The notes: a model not told the origin generated them from the letters alone. Positions 1 through 7,641 are shown, counted from the stretch's first letter. The stretch is 33,368 nucleotides of DNA from an uncultured Clostridia bacterium (GCA_945983355.1 CAMFSU010000057.1:1-33368); one strand, 5' to 3'. Program-made: numbers and translations.

Positions 1-365
1 ATACAGACATTTTGCGTCATCAGCTTGTTCTCAGAAGCCGGAGACTGTCTGTATTTTTTGTTTACGGCTCTTGCGTTGCCCCATTTTGCAGAGCCGTGTT
101 CTTCACGCCTTCGGTAATTTTTCTGTGTTGAGAAGTAAATCCCGATACCCATTGCATAGCAGAGAAGCAAAACGAGGACAGTTTTTAGGCTGTCCTCGCA
201 TAGCTCAATATGGAATGGGTTGTTGAACGCTGTTAATAGGCTCGGCAGTATTTCCGGCAATCCTCCTTTTACAGAGGGTGCAATCAGAAGTGCCAGCCAT
301 ACGACCGGGATAATACCGATGACGGAAAGAATGATAGCAGACTGCCTTTCGTTATCTCGATTCAC
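1..365 (-). CDS. VirD4-type type IV coupling protein, N-terminal part only (continues beyond the window)
   Basis: Reading the minus strand from a GTG at 365-363 gives an uninterrupted frame to position 1. It starts MNRDNERQSAIIL, has a hydrophobic segment (SVIGIIPVVWLALLIAP), then a second one (VLVLLLCYAMGIGIYF) and a HGSAKWG motif. This layout of two N-terminal membrane helices followed by an xHGSAxWG-type motif is typical of VirD4/TraG coupling proteins of Tn1549-like conjugative elements, which deliver the relaxase-DNA complex to the type IV secretion channel. The Walker ATPase domains lie outside the window. An AAGGA ribosome site sits 8 bases before the GTG. The gene overlaps the end of the preceding small gene by 14 bases, so the two are probably translationally coupled. 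The 3' end is missing only because the window stops here. Confidence 0.8.
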   Translation of the reverse strand, partial: MNRDNERQSAIILSVIGIIPVVWLALLIAPSVKGGLPEILPSLLTAFNNPFHIELCEDSLKTVLVLLLCYAMGIGIYFSTQKNYRRREEHGSAKWGNARAVNKKYRQSPASENKLMTQNVC

Positions 366-555
366 AGGAGCGTTCCTTTTCGATAACTCTGAACTTTTTC
401 TTTGGGGCAGTTCCGACCTTAATGATAAGGTCGTCCACCGCATCGGTAGATTTACCCTCGTTCATCAAATCTGTTTTCTCGTCGTTGAGAGAACGGATTA
501 TAATGCCGTGTTCATAATCGTCCAATGCGATATGATACATTTCTTCCTTTGCCAT
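352..555 (-). CDS. Small conserved conjugative-element protein, function unknown
   Basis: A 67-residue protein beginning MAKEEMYHIALDDYEHGIII. I recognise the IALDDYEH / VDDLIIKV pattern as a small protein commonly placed just before the coupling-protein gene in Tn1549-like elements, but no biochemical role is known to me. It has no signal peptide or membrane segment and is rich in charged residues. It starts 10 bases after the ArdC-like gene ends, with a GGTGAG ribosome site, and its end overlaps the coupling-protein start. That spacing supports a real operon member rather than a chance frame. Confidence 0.7.
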   Translation of the reverse strand: MAKEEMYHIALDDYEHGIIIRSLNDEKTDLMNEGKSTDAVDDLIIKVGTAPKKKFRVIEKERSCESR

Positions 556-564
556 AGTCTCACC

Positions 565-1449
565 TTATCTTTCGTAGTCTTTGCTTCGTTCCTGCTTCTT
601 CTTGTAAAGCTCATCGGAAACACGGGAGTGAATATCCGCCATTGCGTTTCTCGTTTTGGAAAGCTCATAGCGAATGTCCTTCGGCTCTTTGCCGGCGAGC
701 TTTTCAGGGATACGGTTGATAGCAAAATTCTGTGTATCGACGCCGTACTTCTTGCAAAGCATATAGCCGATACATACCGCCTGAAAGCCCATATCCGCTC
801 TGCTGTAACTATCGCTGTTGATAGAGAGCTGTGCGTGGCCAAGTTCCTGTGCTACGCACTGAGCGACCGCAACACTGTCTCCCACATCACGCTTTACATA
901 CAAGGTCTGTTCCTCGTTGTTGTAAAACGCCGCCATATTGGGATATGGAAGCTCGTTTGTTGCTTCCACTTCAACCGGGGAAGAATCCAACATTACGGTA
1001 ATAAGTGCTTTCGGGTCACGGTTGACAGTCGGTGCGGGCGGTCTCTTGCCGTTGGTCTGAGAGACATCAAATACCTTTTTCACATTGTAGGAAATGCCGG
1101 TCGTACCATCTCTCTTGGCATACTCGACAGGCTCAAGAATGGAAATGCTTTTCGCACCTTTCTGAATTTTCACATTGTCCTTGCTCCAGTCGTCAAAGTT
1201 TTTGAGCTGGATTGCTTCGGGAAGCTGCTTGAAAATCAGAAGTGCGTTGACCGCAGAGTATCGGTCAAGACGGCTCTGCGTATCAAGGAAGGCTTTGAAC
1301 TTTTCCGGGTCGGAAACAATCGCCTTTGCGGTGTCGTCCGCCATCTGATATACAGCTTCTTTTTCCGCTTTCATCTTCTCGGCGTATTCCTCTTTGGAAA
1401 GTCTGTTTCTCTGCTGTCCTGCCTTAGCAGGGGTAAAATTGTTCGTCAT
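565..1449 (-). CDS. ArdC-like (DUF1738-type) antirestriction/ssDNA-binding domain protein of a conjugative element
   Basis: A 294-residue protein. Residues about 35-130 resemble the ArdC N-terminal domain (RYSAVNALLIF, then FDDWSKDNVKIQKGAKSI and a predicted beta-rich segment ending near KKVFDVSQT). In ArdC proteins this domain binds single-stranded DNA and is linked to protection of incoming DNA. Residues about 165-260 resemble the metallopeptidase-like second domain: PYPNMAAFYN, then CVAQELGHAQ, where an HExxH motif would be expected. Here the first His is Gln (Q201-E202-L203-G204-H205), so zinc peptidase activity is doubtful. The gene lies between pcfB-like and small-protein genes, with gaps of 5 and 9 bases, as in transfer operons of Tn1549-like elements. 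Product family is confident; actual antirestriction activity is inference. Confidence 0.75.
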   Translation of the reverse strand: MTNNFTPAKAGQQRNRLSKEEYAEKMKAEKEAVYQMADDTAKAIVSDPEKFKAFLDTQSRLDRYSAVNALLIFKQLPEAIQLKNFDDWSKDNVKIQKGAKSISILEPVEYAKRDGTTGISYNVKKVFDVSQTNGKRPPAPTVNRDPKALITVMLDSSPVEVEATNELPYPNMAAFYNNEEQTLYVKRDVGDSVAVAQCVAQELGHAQLSINSDSYSRADMGFQAVCIGYMLCKKYGVDTQNFAINRIPEKLAGKEPKDIRYELSKTRNAMADIHSRVSDELYKKKQERSKDYER

Positions 1450-1454
1450 TGTGA

Positions 1455-2249
1455 TTACCTCTCTTTCACATTTTTGCTTTTGGGTTTCGGCTGCTGGTGT
1501 ACGGTCTGTGCCGGTGCTTTCTTAACCTCCGGCTTTGATACCTCCGGCTCTTTGCGTTCTGCTTCTTTCTGCTGCTTGGACTTTGCCTTGTATCGGTCAA
1601 GCTTTGCTTTTACCGACGTCTTTCTCTGTCTGTCGCTTACAGTACCCTTATCAGTTTGCATATCTACCGGCTCGGAGTCGTGCCTTGACGGAGGGTTTTT
1701 GTCCGTTTTGGCGACTGTGGGGTTTGACTGGGAATACCCCTCTTTCTGAATAGGTTTTCTGACGGCTTCCTCAGTGATGATTTCGTTTTTGGTTTTCGTC
1801 GGCTTGTCTTTCTCCAAAGCTTCACGCTTTTCGACAGCCTTCTGAGACTCGGTAACAATCGCAGCCTTATCAACCTTACCGAGTTCAAATCTCTCAACGA
1901 TTCTCTGAATTTTGGAAGCGTCCTCTGCACGGGCAATAATATCAATCGGTACATTATCGCCCTTTGTATTTTTATCCCTGAGTACGCAGTATAGAACGCC
2001 GTAGCGTTTTGCCTGCTCGGTAAACTTTTTCAAGTCCTTGTTGGGGATAGAAAACACCTTCAGCTCCTTGCCCGACTTAATCATATTGGTAAGTCGAGCC
2101 TTGCCCTTTGTTTTCTGTTCCTGTTTGAGAACAGAGACTAAAAGAACGGCAATATTCTTTGCTGCCGCTCCGCTTAATTTTGCGGCTACTTCAAAGCCCT
2201 CAAGCGATAGCCTGACGACCTGTTCTGCCGCATCACCTCCGTTTGTCAT
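1455..2249 (-). CDS. PcfB / DUF3801 family conjugation protein
   Basis: About 264 residues from the ATG at 2249, chosen because AAAGGAG lies 10 bases upstream and the protein then begins MTNGGDAAEQVVRLSLEG, the usual start for this family. The first ~130 residues form the DUF3801 domain (AAKLSGAAAKNIAVLL, then KELKVFSI, KDLKKFTEQAKRYGVLYCVLRD, and an IIARAEDASKIQRIVERF block). The rest is a low-complexity, Lys/Glu/Pro/Gln-rich tail that is probably disordered. PcfB of plasmid pCF10 is part of the transfer machinery and works with the coupling protein and relaxase. The start overlaps the end of the relaxase stump by 17 bases, showing the original coupled order relaxase-pcfB. Confidence 0.8.
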   Translation of the reverse strand: MTNGGDAAEQVVRLSLEGFEVAAKLSGAAAKNIAVLLVSVLKQEQKTKGKARLTNMIKSGKELKVFSIPNKDLKKFTEQAKRYGVLYCVLRDKNTKGDNVPIDIIARAEDASKIQRIVERFELGKVDKAAIVTESQKAVEKREALEKDKPTKTKNEIITEEAVRKPIQKEGYSQSNPTVAKTDKNPPSRHDSEPVDMQTDKGTVSDRQRKTSVKAKLDRYKAKSKQQKEAERKEPEVSKPEVKKAPAQTVHQQPKPKSKNVKER

Positions 2250-2604
2250 TACGGTTCTGCTCCTTTCTTTCTTGTTTTTCTTCGTAAACTCTAACCGTTT
2301 CAAGGTTGGCTTCAATGACCTTTGACCTTTCGGCTATGTCATCACAAAGACCGACCTCTTTGCGGAGAGTCCACAGCTTGCTCGTGATTGCCGTAATCCG
2401 TTCTTTGACATTTGATAGCTCATCGTCACTCAAATTTCTTCTTAACTGTTTTCGCAGGTGCGTTCTATCGTCAGTCAGGGATTTGATTTGCGACAACACG
2501 GACTCTTTATATGAGAAAAGCTGCTCGTCGGTAGAAATGTTCTCCCGTCCAAGCAGCCTTGTCTCCTGAGTGATTTTGTCGAGCTTCAGCAAATCTTCTT
2601 TCAA
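2233..2604 (-). pseudogene. Relaxase C-terminal fragment (Tn1549-like mobilisation relaxase), 5' end lost
   Basis: The frame encodes about 123 residues with the pattern typical of the C-terminal helical tail of Tn1549-family relaxases: KLDKITQETRLL, then a STDEQLFSYKESV stretch, THLRKQLRRN, KLWTLRKEVGLCDDI and a Lys/Arg-rich end. The catalytic N-terminal two thirds are absent. There is no ATG; the frame runs open upstream only to about 2680, where it passes into a hairpin unrelated to relaxases. The stop codon overlaps the start of the pcfB-like gene, so the 3' junction is original while the 5' junction (near 2610-2637) is a deletion or rearrangement point. This copy cannot nick oriT. Confidence 0.75.
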
Positions 2605-2636
2605 AAGATGGCTAATGCTGATTAGCGAACGATATA

Positions 2637-2694
2637 AAATAGTGGCCGAGAGATTTTTTTCTCCCTGCCACTATTTCTTTAATGGCTATTTAAC
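2637..2694. repeat. Hairpin plus GGCTATTTAAC motif, copy 1
   Basis: Perfect 10-base arms AAATAGTGGC (2637-2646) and GCCACTATTT (2667-2676) enclose a 20-base loop with a run of seven T, followed 8 bases later by GGCTATTTAAC (2684-2694). A related arrangement (AGTGGC...GCCAC followed by the identical GGCTATTTAAC) occurs at 7571-7624 in the same orientation. The shared parts are the outer GTGGC/GCCAC base pairs and the 11-base motif; the inner stem differs. This copy lies exactly at the break of the relaxase fragment. It could be a mobile-element end, a dispersed intergenic repeat, or a terminator reused in both places. Confidence 0.55.
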
Positions 2695-2702
2695 TTCAAA
2701 GG

Positions 2703-3083
2703 TTAATTAATTTCAGTGCCACCCCATTCAACAACTGTAAATCCGTTTCTATAGGGAGCAAAGAGCTGCTGTTCGGGTAGGTCTACATATTTTTCTGCCG
2801 ACTGATATGTCATAAACACACGGATTAAGGTGTCGGGAAAGGGACTGATGTTTAGCTTGGCTGCATCAGTATAGATATCCGTTTGGAAAGAGATTATATT
2901 ATACGGATTGTCTTGCATTAAAGGTAGCCAATAAACTATAAATTCATTTGCTTCACGGCGCGTAAGGCCGAGCTTTTCGAGTGCATCTTCAAGGAATTTT
3001 GCTGTGTCTTTGCCCTTAACACAGAAACCTTTTGAGAGGTCATAGTTAGTATTTGTTTCGCCCTCCTTTTCGGTGTAAGACAT
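2703..3083 (-). pseudogene. C-terminal fragment of a large clostridial protein (FTVVEWGG-type terminal domain)
   Basis: The 126-residue frame has a recognisable pattern: YDLSKGFCVKGKDTAKFLED, then EANEFIVYWLPLMQDNPYNI, ISFQTDIYTDAAKLNISPFP, DTLIRVFMTY and a terminal GFTVVEWGGTEIN. I know this as the C-terminal domain of larger, often secreted, proteins of gut Clostridia, where it usually follows a longer N-terminal part with a YLYWEG-type motif. Here only the last domain is left. A stop codon lies five codons upstream of the first Met, and there is no clear ribosome site or signal peptide, so I read it as a truncated remnant rather than a working gene. Family function is unknown to me. Confidence 0.55.
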
Positions 3084-3299
3084 TTTTCGGAAATTTCAAA
3101 ATATCACACTCGAAGAAATGCTGTTGTAAACTCGGTTCACAAGCTGTCTTACCCTCATTCGTATGGGGGCTATTCCTGCCTTAACTTCAAAATTCCGATT
3201 TTGAGCTTCGGCTTCCCTACAGGGAATGGCGGCGGACAGACATTTTCCAATAATTCCAAAACTTACACTTCCTCTGTTTTGATGAGGGTAAAAAAACAA
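3084..3299. other. Gene-free remnant sequence between two fragments
   Basis: This stretch links the domain fragment to the terminator at 3300. It can be read on the minus strand as a 67-codon frame without a ribosome site or recognisable domain. I see no RNA gene or promoter with consensus boxes here. It is most simply leftover mobile or intergenic DNA. Confidence 0.4.
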
Positions 3300-3332
3300 C
3301 CCTCTTGCTTAAATTTTCTTTAAACAAGAGGG
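3300..3332 (-). terminator. Rho-independent terminator of the DUF1874-like gene
   Basis: Arms CCCTCTTG (3300-3307) and CAAGAGGG (3325-3332), with an additional inner TTAAA/TTTAA pairing, are followed on the minus strand by TTGTTTTTTT. The position, 30 bases after the stop codon at 3362, fits termination of the leftward DUF1874-like transcript. Confidence 0.75.
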
Positions 3333-3361
3333 TGTTATGATATATATTCAGTTTATAGAAA

Positions 3362-3742
3362 TTATGATATACGAGTTATAAGTTGGCAGTAAACATATAC
3401 ATTTTGTATTTTTTTAGCCTCCACACCATCATCAGCCTGTATAACGGGCTGGGTTTCAGATGTAGTAGTGTATAATTTAAATACCATTGCCATTTGATTC
3501 GGTCTCATATTGCGAATTTTTTTATAGGTAAAGTTTTTACGAGCAATACCAAGATAATCAAACATTATGGTCTCAATATCTTGGTTGCTGAAACAACGCA
3601 ATATATCGTCTTCGTCATACTCTTCCAAAATAACCTTTGCTTCTTCCAGCAACATATTGTGGCATTTGAACGAACCCTCATTCAATACGGACATCATACT
3701 ACTATTGTCAAGCAACAGTAACGGTAAATCTTTATGTTCCAT
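3362..3742 (-). CDS. DUF1874-like (YddF / STIV B116-like) small protein; function uncertain
   Basis: A 126-residue intact gene with a strong AAAGGAGG ribosome site before its ATG, its own consensus promoter and its own terminator. The pattern LLLLDNSS near the start, LLEEAKVILEE at about residues 31-41, MAMVFKLY at about 84-91 and the terminal LITRIS resembles DUF1874 proteins (LLN-S/T, LEEAKELL, ALVFKL, LLTRL). That family includes YddF of the ICEBs1 element and archaeal-virus ring nucleases (AcrIII-1) that cut cyclic tetra-adenylate. Where ring nucleases have a GHxS/T segment with the key His, this protein reads CFSNQDIE, so ring nuclease activity is unlikely as it stands. The family match is from memory of motifs, not a search. 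Confidence 0.5.
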   Translation of the reverse strand: MEHKDLPLLLLDNSSMMSVLNEGSFKCHNMLLEEAKVILEEYDEDDILRCFSNQDIETIMFDYLGIARKNFTYKKIRNMRPNQMAMVFKLYTTTSETQPVIQADDGVEAKKIQNVYVYCQLITRIS

Positions 3743-3796
3743 TCTTAAATCCTCCTTTATCGGTTTTGAATAAATTATTAAAGTATTTCTTACTTC

Positions 3797-3846
3797 ATTC
3801 CAAAATTCTTTATCTTTATTATACTTACAAACTTTGGAATTGTCAA
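3797..3846 (-). promoter_or_regulatory. Consensus sigma-A promoter of the DUF1874-like gene with flanking inverted repeat
   Basis: On the minus strand TTGACA (3841-3846), a 17-base spacer and TATAAT (3818-3823) form a perfect consensus promoter, 76 bases before the start codon at 3742. An inverted repeat ATTCCAAA (3797-3804) / TTTGGAAT (3833-3840) brackets the -10 box: one arm sits directly next to the -35 box and the other just past the expected start site. This is a plausible operator for a repressor, which would make sense for such a strong promoter. The operator role is inference. Confidence 0.75.
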
Positions 3847-3954
3847 GTTAAAATGGATTTTACCATATATGGCAGACCGGATATTTTCACCATATGTGCA
3901 TACCATTCCAACAAGTTTTCACTATAACTATGGCGAAACCGCCGTAGCTGTGGT

Positions 3955-4281
3955 CTATGGAAATCTAATAATGTTTTTCTTTTTCTTCTCCGCATAAGTA
4001 AATGCTATCTTTGTTCCACTTTTTCTACTTTTTGGGGTATAGTCCTCTTTATAGTAAACAATGCAGAATCGACTATTATCTATCATCTCACAGTTGCGTT
4101 TTACATAACTTGCTTTACCTGCGCCGAGCACCGATTTTGGAAAATAGGTATTCTCATAATTTTCTAACAGGTATGCTTTATAGCTTTCATCAATATACGG
4201 ATATTCTGCCCTCACAAAAATTCTTTTTATGTGAGGGTGCTTTTTCTTTGTTTCGGTTACTATATCATAACAGAGATCCAA
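3955..4281 (-). pseudogene. SLOG/DUF1273-like protein fragment, N-terminal part missing
   Basis: About 108 codons remain: LDLCYDIVTETKKKHPHIKR, then AEYPYIDESYKAYLLENYE, GAGKASYVKRNCEMIDNSRF, CIVYYKED and KSGTKIAFTYAEKKKKNIIRF. This is the second half of a Rossmann-like protein of the SLOG type (DUF1273/YpsA relatives), in which a glycine-rich first strand and the conserved GG(M/F)GEFD segment bind a nucleotide-type ligand. That nucleotide-binding first half is gone. The frame has no ATG and opens only eight codons earlier, where it meets the broken glycosidase fragment. Such genes are often carried on conjugative elements and prophages. As it stands it cannot make a complete protein. Confidence 0.6.
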
Positions 4282-4294
4282 TAATATATTGTTT

Positions 4295-5365
4295 TTACTT
4301 TTTCTTCATTGATATTTCATCAGGCTTATATTTAAGCAGATACTGAGAATCGTGCCAAGCTATAACATGTGTATTGGTTTTATCTAAATATTCATACACA
4401 TTTTTATCCTTATGAATAACTCCCTCTACAAACATGGTTTTAATTGGTGTGCCTATTTTTGAATATCCATCCATCATTTTTTCAAGAGTTTGCATATGAT
4501 TTCCACCATTTGCATGCGTGAAATATATTGCGCTGTTTCCTGCCCAATAAGAAAATGCCCATTTGGGAGGTAAAATATTGTAACCGGTAAGTTTTGCATA
4601 ACTTTCAAGTCTATCAGTAAATTCGCCCGTCCAGTAATAAAAATCAAATGTCGGACCATAGCAATCAAAAACATATTCATCAAGACTATTTTTGCCAATA
4701 TTTGCATTTATAGCATAAGACGAATTTATAAATAGGGTATACCCTTTTGTACTATGCAAAATAGGAATGTTTGTATAGCTATAAATCCTATCAATTTCTG
4801 CGTTTTCTCTTAACTGTAAAAGAGAATCAAAATTCCACAAAAGAGACTCTGTTCCATTTCGTACGATATTATCAAATCTCTCTCCTAAACCGGTAAATAT
4901 TTCATTTTGCGAAATATTTCCAATAAGTTTGATTTTAGAAACATTTTCATATTCATCAAACCCTACTAGCAACTGTTTGCCGTGGATAGAATTTATAAGT
5001 TCTTTAGAATGTAAAATTTCTATAGACCAATTATCAACTGATTTTCTAATAAAAATTTCTGTATCGCCATTAGCAATTACATTAAAACCATCTTCGCACT
5101 TTATACATTCTATATTTTTATTTTGTCTTGAACAATAAAATCCCGTTAAATTTGAATACAGTCGTATTCCTCCAATTTGAGGAAATGATATAAATATTTT
5201 ATATTCTTTTTCGTTAACTAAAAAAATCATTGTGACCGTTTCAGCATTACTTTGAATATCTATAAGGTTACTTAAATCAAACCAAGTAACAAAAGTATCA
5301 TGCGGAAGTGGTCTGCTTGGAATTTCATCTATCCATTCTTTTTTCAGTTTTTCACCTGTATTCAT
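4295..5365 (-). pseudogene. Glycoside hydrolase family 31, N-terminal half (copy B), 3' end lost
   Basis: The fragment covers the N-terminal beta-sandwich of a GH31 glycosidase (TGLGERFDNI, then a LLWNFDS segment, YTNIPILHSTKGYTLFINSS) and the beginning of the catalytic barrel (GYNILPPKWAFSYWAGNSA, then THVIAWHDSQY). Reading stops about 12 residues after WHDS, before the catalytic nucleophile and acid/base, so it is inactive. I chose the ATG at 5365 because GGAG lies 8 bases upstream; the frame is also open to 5446 but without a ribosome site. No signal peptide is present from this start. It follows the GH31 C-terminal half (copy A) by about 110 bases on the same strand, so the two were probably tandem genes in one operon. 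Confidence 0.7.
4347..4357 (-). repeat. 11-base direct repeat at the GH31 copy B break
   Basis: GAATCGTGCCA (plus strand) encodes WHDS of copy B on the minus strand. The identical 11 bases occur at 7526-7536, where copy A begins. The two mark homologous codons at the two ends of the permuted GH31 segment. Confidence 0.6.
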
Positions 5366-5478
5366 AACGTGTGCTCCATATTTAAATTTTTCAATACAAT
5401 ATTGATAATGAACGGCAAAATACAGAATTACTATTTCACCGTTCATTAAGTTAACTGTATTATATTGCTATAATGATA

Positions 5479-7515
5479 TTATTGTTTTTCACTCTTTGCC
5501 CTTTTCTTGCGAATCACAATAAATATTGTAATTCCTGCACCAGCTAATACAACCACAGAAGCCACGACAATAATTAAAATTACCCACCAATCTAAATCAC
5601 CAGGTATAAATTTACGGCGTATTACCTTCTTCTTATATGTAGGTTTCGATTCATCTTCCTCACCAGATATTTCGTCATTTGAAAAACCGCTATCTGCTGT
5701 ATCATCAAAATCGGTGAAACTATCTTCTTCTGTTACCTTTTCTTCATTTATATTGCCTGTTATATCGCAAACACCAATATAATCCATTTCTGTACCATAA
5801 ATTCTAACATCGGTTACCTGTGGCAAGGCTTTTTGTGCCTTTTCAAAGCCTGTAAAACGTATGTATTGCGCTTTATAAGTTTTGTCAAGCTTAATTACTT
5901 CTTCATCGCCCAACCCTTTGGTGATTTTTGCTACCGTAGTATAATTATTTCCGTCTGTAGAAACCTCAACCTTGTAAGCGTTAGCGTAATTAAATCCCCA
6001 TGTTAGCTGTATTTCAGATATTTCTTTAACATCGTCTAATACCAATTCAAATTCAGGTTTAGTGGCTGGTAATGTCAAATAATTAGAATAATCTTTATCG
6101 TTGATATTTGCAAGATCGTTACTATTTAAACTAGAAGAAGAAACGATATCACAATTCAATGCTAAATTATGGCTGATACCACCACCATTGGTAATTTCAA
6201 ATGTATCCCATTTTTCAGGAAGCCATAGTGTTGTGGTATTATTAACATGGTCAACTGAATATCCAACCTTACCGCCAACAAATACTTCTTCATATTCATT
6301 AATCTTTGTACCATCAACAATAACACTTGAAGCTGCGATACCTTTCGCAACCACTGCACGTGTTTTTGATTTTGAAATATTGCTAATTTTGGTTGTTCCC
6401 TCTTTAGGACGTTCTGATGTATACTTTACAACTGTTTTAGTATCCTTGTTGTAAGAAATTTCTCTCTTGGATGTGGCAGGAGAAATCAAAAGGCCTTCCA
6501 CTTGGCCATCTTCCATATTATCGCCAAGTATTAAATCGTTAGAAAGCTGAACAGGTATTACTGAGCTCGCTTTTAAGTACAGAGGTATTGTGCCTTCAGA
6601 TGCTCTTACGGTAATCTCTGTGCCACCCTTAATATTTTTTCCTGTCCAAAAATCTGTCCAGTTATCTTTCGGCAAAGTGAAGGTTTTTGAAATGGCATAT
6701 TCTTCTGTTACAGGTGCCACAAGAATATCGTCACAGAACATATAAACGCCTTCGGTTTTTGCAAGATTTGTTTGCTCAGGGAATGCAAGATTCAAAGGTT
6801 TTGCCATAAGATAGCTGGATTTGCTACCTTTAATCGCACCACTGTATATAGCGTCAACGAGATTTTCACGCAACCAATAATATTTTTGGAATTCCTTTGT
6901 TGCAGGTTCGCTGTAATCCCAAGGAACTCTTGTGGTAGAACCATGCGAACGGAAAAGCGGGTTAAACGCAGACCACTGCACCCATCTTCTGTAAGTGTCT
7001 TCGTTAGGTTGACCTCCTGTACCAAGACCGCCCATATCACTTCCCCAAATAGAGAATCCGCTTGAGGACAAATTAAGACCAGCAGTAAGTGATTTACTTA
7101 ATCCCCACATACTTGTTTCGCAGTCACCGAGGAATTTTGTCATAAGCGACTGACTACCAGGGTATCCTGCACGGGCAAAGAGGATATAATCATCACCGTG
7201 ATATTTCTCATATAATTCCTTGAAGGCTTTTTGGTAATAATAAGCATATAAATTATGCATTTCATCACCTGTTTTGCCGTTTGCAAAAATAGTATCACTA
7301 CTTATTGCATCAGCAAAATCTATCATCGCACCTTTTGTACCGTATTTTAAATACTTTGAGTACATAAAATCAATCAATACAGATGATCTTTCATCCGTAA
7401 AGTCAATATAATATGCCAAATCATAAATAAGCGACTTGTTAGGGTAACGCTTTACAACAGGAGCTTCACGTTTGCTGATTCCTGGGAAAGCATCTGTCAA
7501 GGTATTGCTCCACAA
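5479..7515 (-). pseudogene. Glycoside hydrolase family 31, catalytic C-terminal half with F5/8C domain and membrane anchor (copy A), 5' end lost
   Basis: About 678 residues remain. The GH31 barrel carries a nucleophile-type motif GAMIDFAD (D66), a LFARAGYPGSQ segment, an acid/base-type motif FLGDCETSMWG (D131), SIWGSDMGG and NPLFRSHG (H191). A C-terminal beta region follows, then a discoidin-like F5/8 type C domain at about 465-585 (DKDYSNYLTL, EISEIQLTWG, QYIRFTGF, VTDVRIYG), an acidic linker, one transmembrane helix (about 640-665) and a basic tail. The parent was a cell-surface alpha-glycosidase held in the membrane by its C-terminus. The N-terminal sandwich and signal peptide are missing: the frame opens only at 7542 and reads RRWHDSAYNL without an ATG. 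Copy A starts at the same WHDS where copy B ends. Confidence 0.75.
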
Positions 7516-7525
7516 ATTATAAGCC

Positions 7526-7536
7526 GAATCGTGCCA
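7526..7536 (-). repeat. 11-base direct repeat at the GH31 copy A break
   Basis: Identical to 4347-4357 (GAATCGTGCCA). Sequence homologous to GH31 starts at this point and the bases just upstream on the minus strand (a stop codon and an AGGAGA stretch) are not GH31-like. Confidence 0.6.
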
Positions 7537-7570
7537 TCTCCTTTATGTACGAAATCTATTGAAACGAAGA

Positions 7571-7624
7571 AGTGGCAGTACAGAGAAAAACACTCTGTAC
7601 TGCCACAAACAAAGGCTATTTAAC
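7571..7624. repeat. Hairpin plus GGCTATTTAAC motif, copy 2
   Basis: Perfect 14-base arms GTGGCAGTACAGAG (7572-7585) and CTCTGTACTGCCAC (7593-7606) enclose a 7-base loop. They are followed by GGCTATTTAAC (7614-7624), the same 11-base motif that follows the hairpin at 2637-2676. This copy lies between the GH31 break and the tRNA terminator, so the two copies bracket most of the mosaic region in direct orientation, 4.9 kb apart. No long U run follows on either strand, which argues against a simple terminator. Confidence 0.55.
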
Positions 7625-7641
7625 ATCTTTTAAGAAAACAA

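Noticed and set aside
220-1749. A 509-codon plus-strand frame
   Set aside because: It lies opposite the conjugation genes, which have family matches, overlaps and ribosome sites. Its protein is rich in Cys, Phe and Leu without domains, as expected of an antisense shadow.
3096-3299. A 67-codon minus-strand frame
   Set aside because: No ribosome site and no recognisable domain; it lies in remnant sequence between two broken genes.
5366-5446. Earlier start of the GH31 N-terminal half
   Set aside because: No ribosome site before the codon at 5446, whereas the ATG at 5365 has GGAG 8 bases upstream; the extra residues do not form a signal peptide.
7571-7624. CRISPR-like repeat idea for the hairpin copies
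   Set aside because: Only two copies 4.9 kb apart with different interiors and no spacer array.
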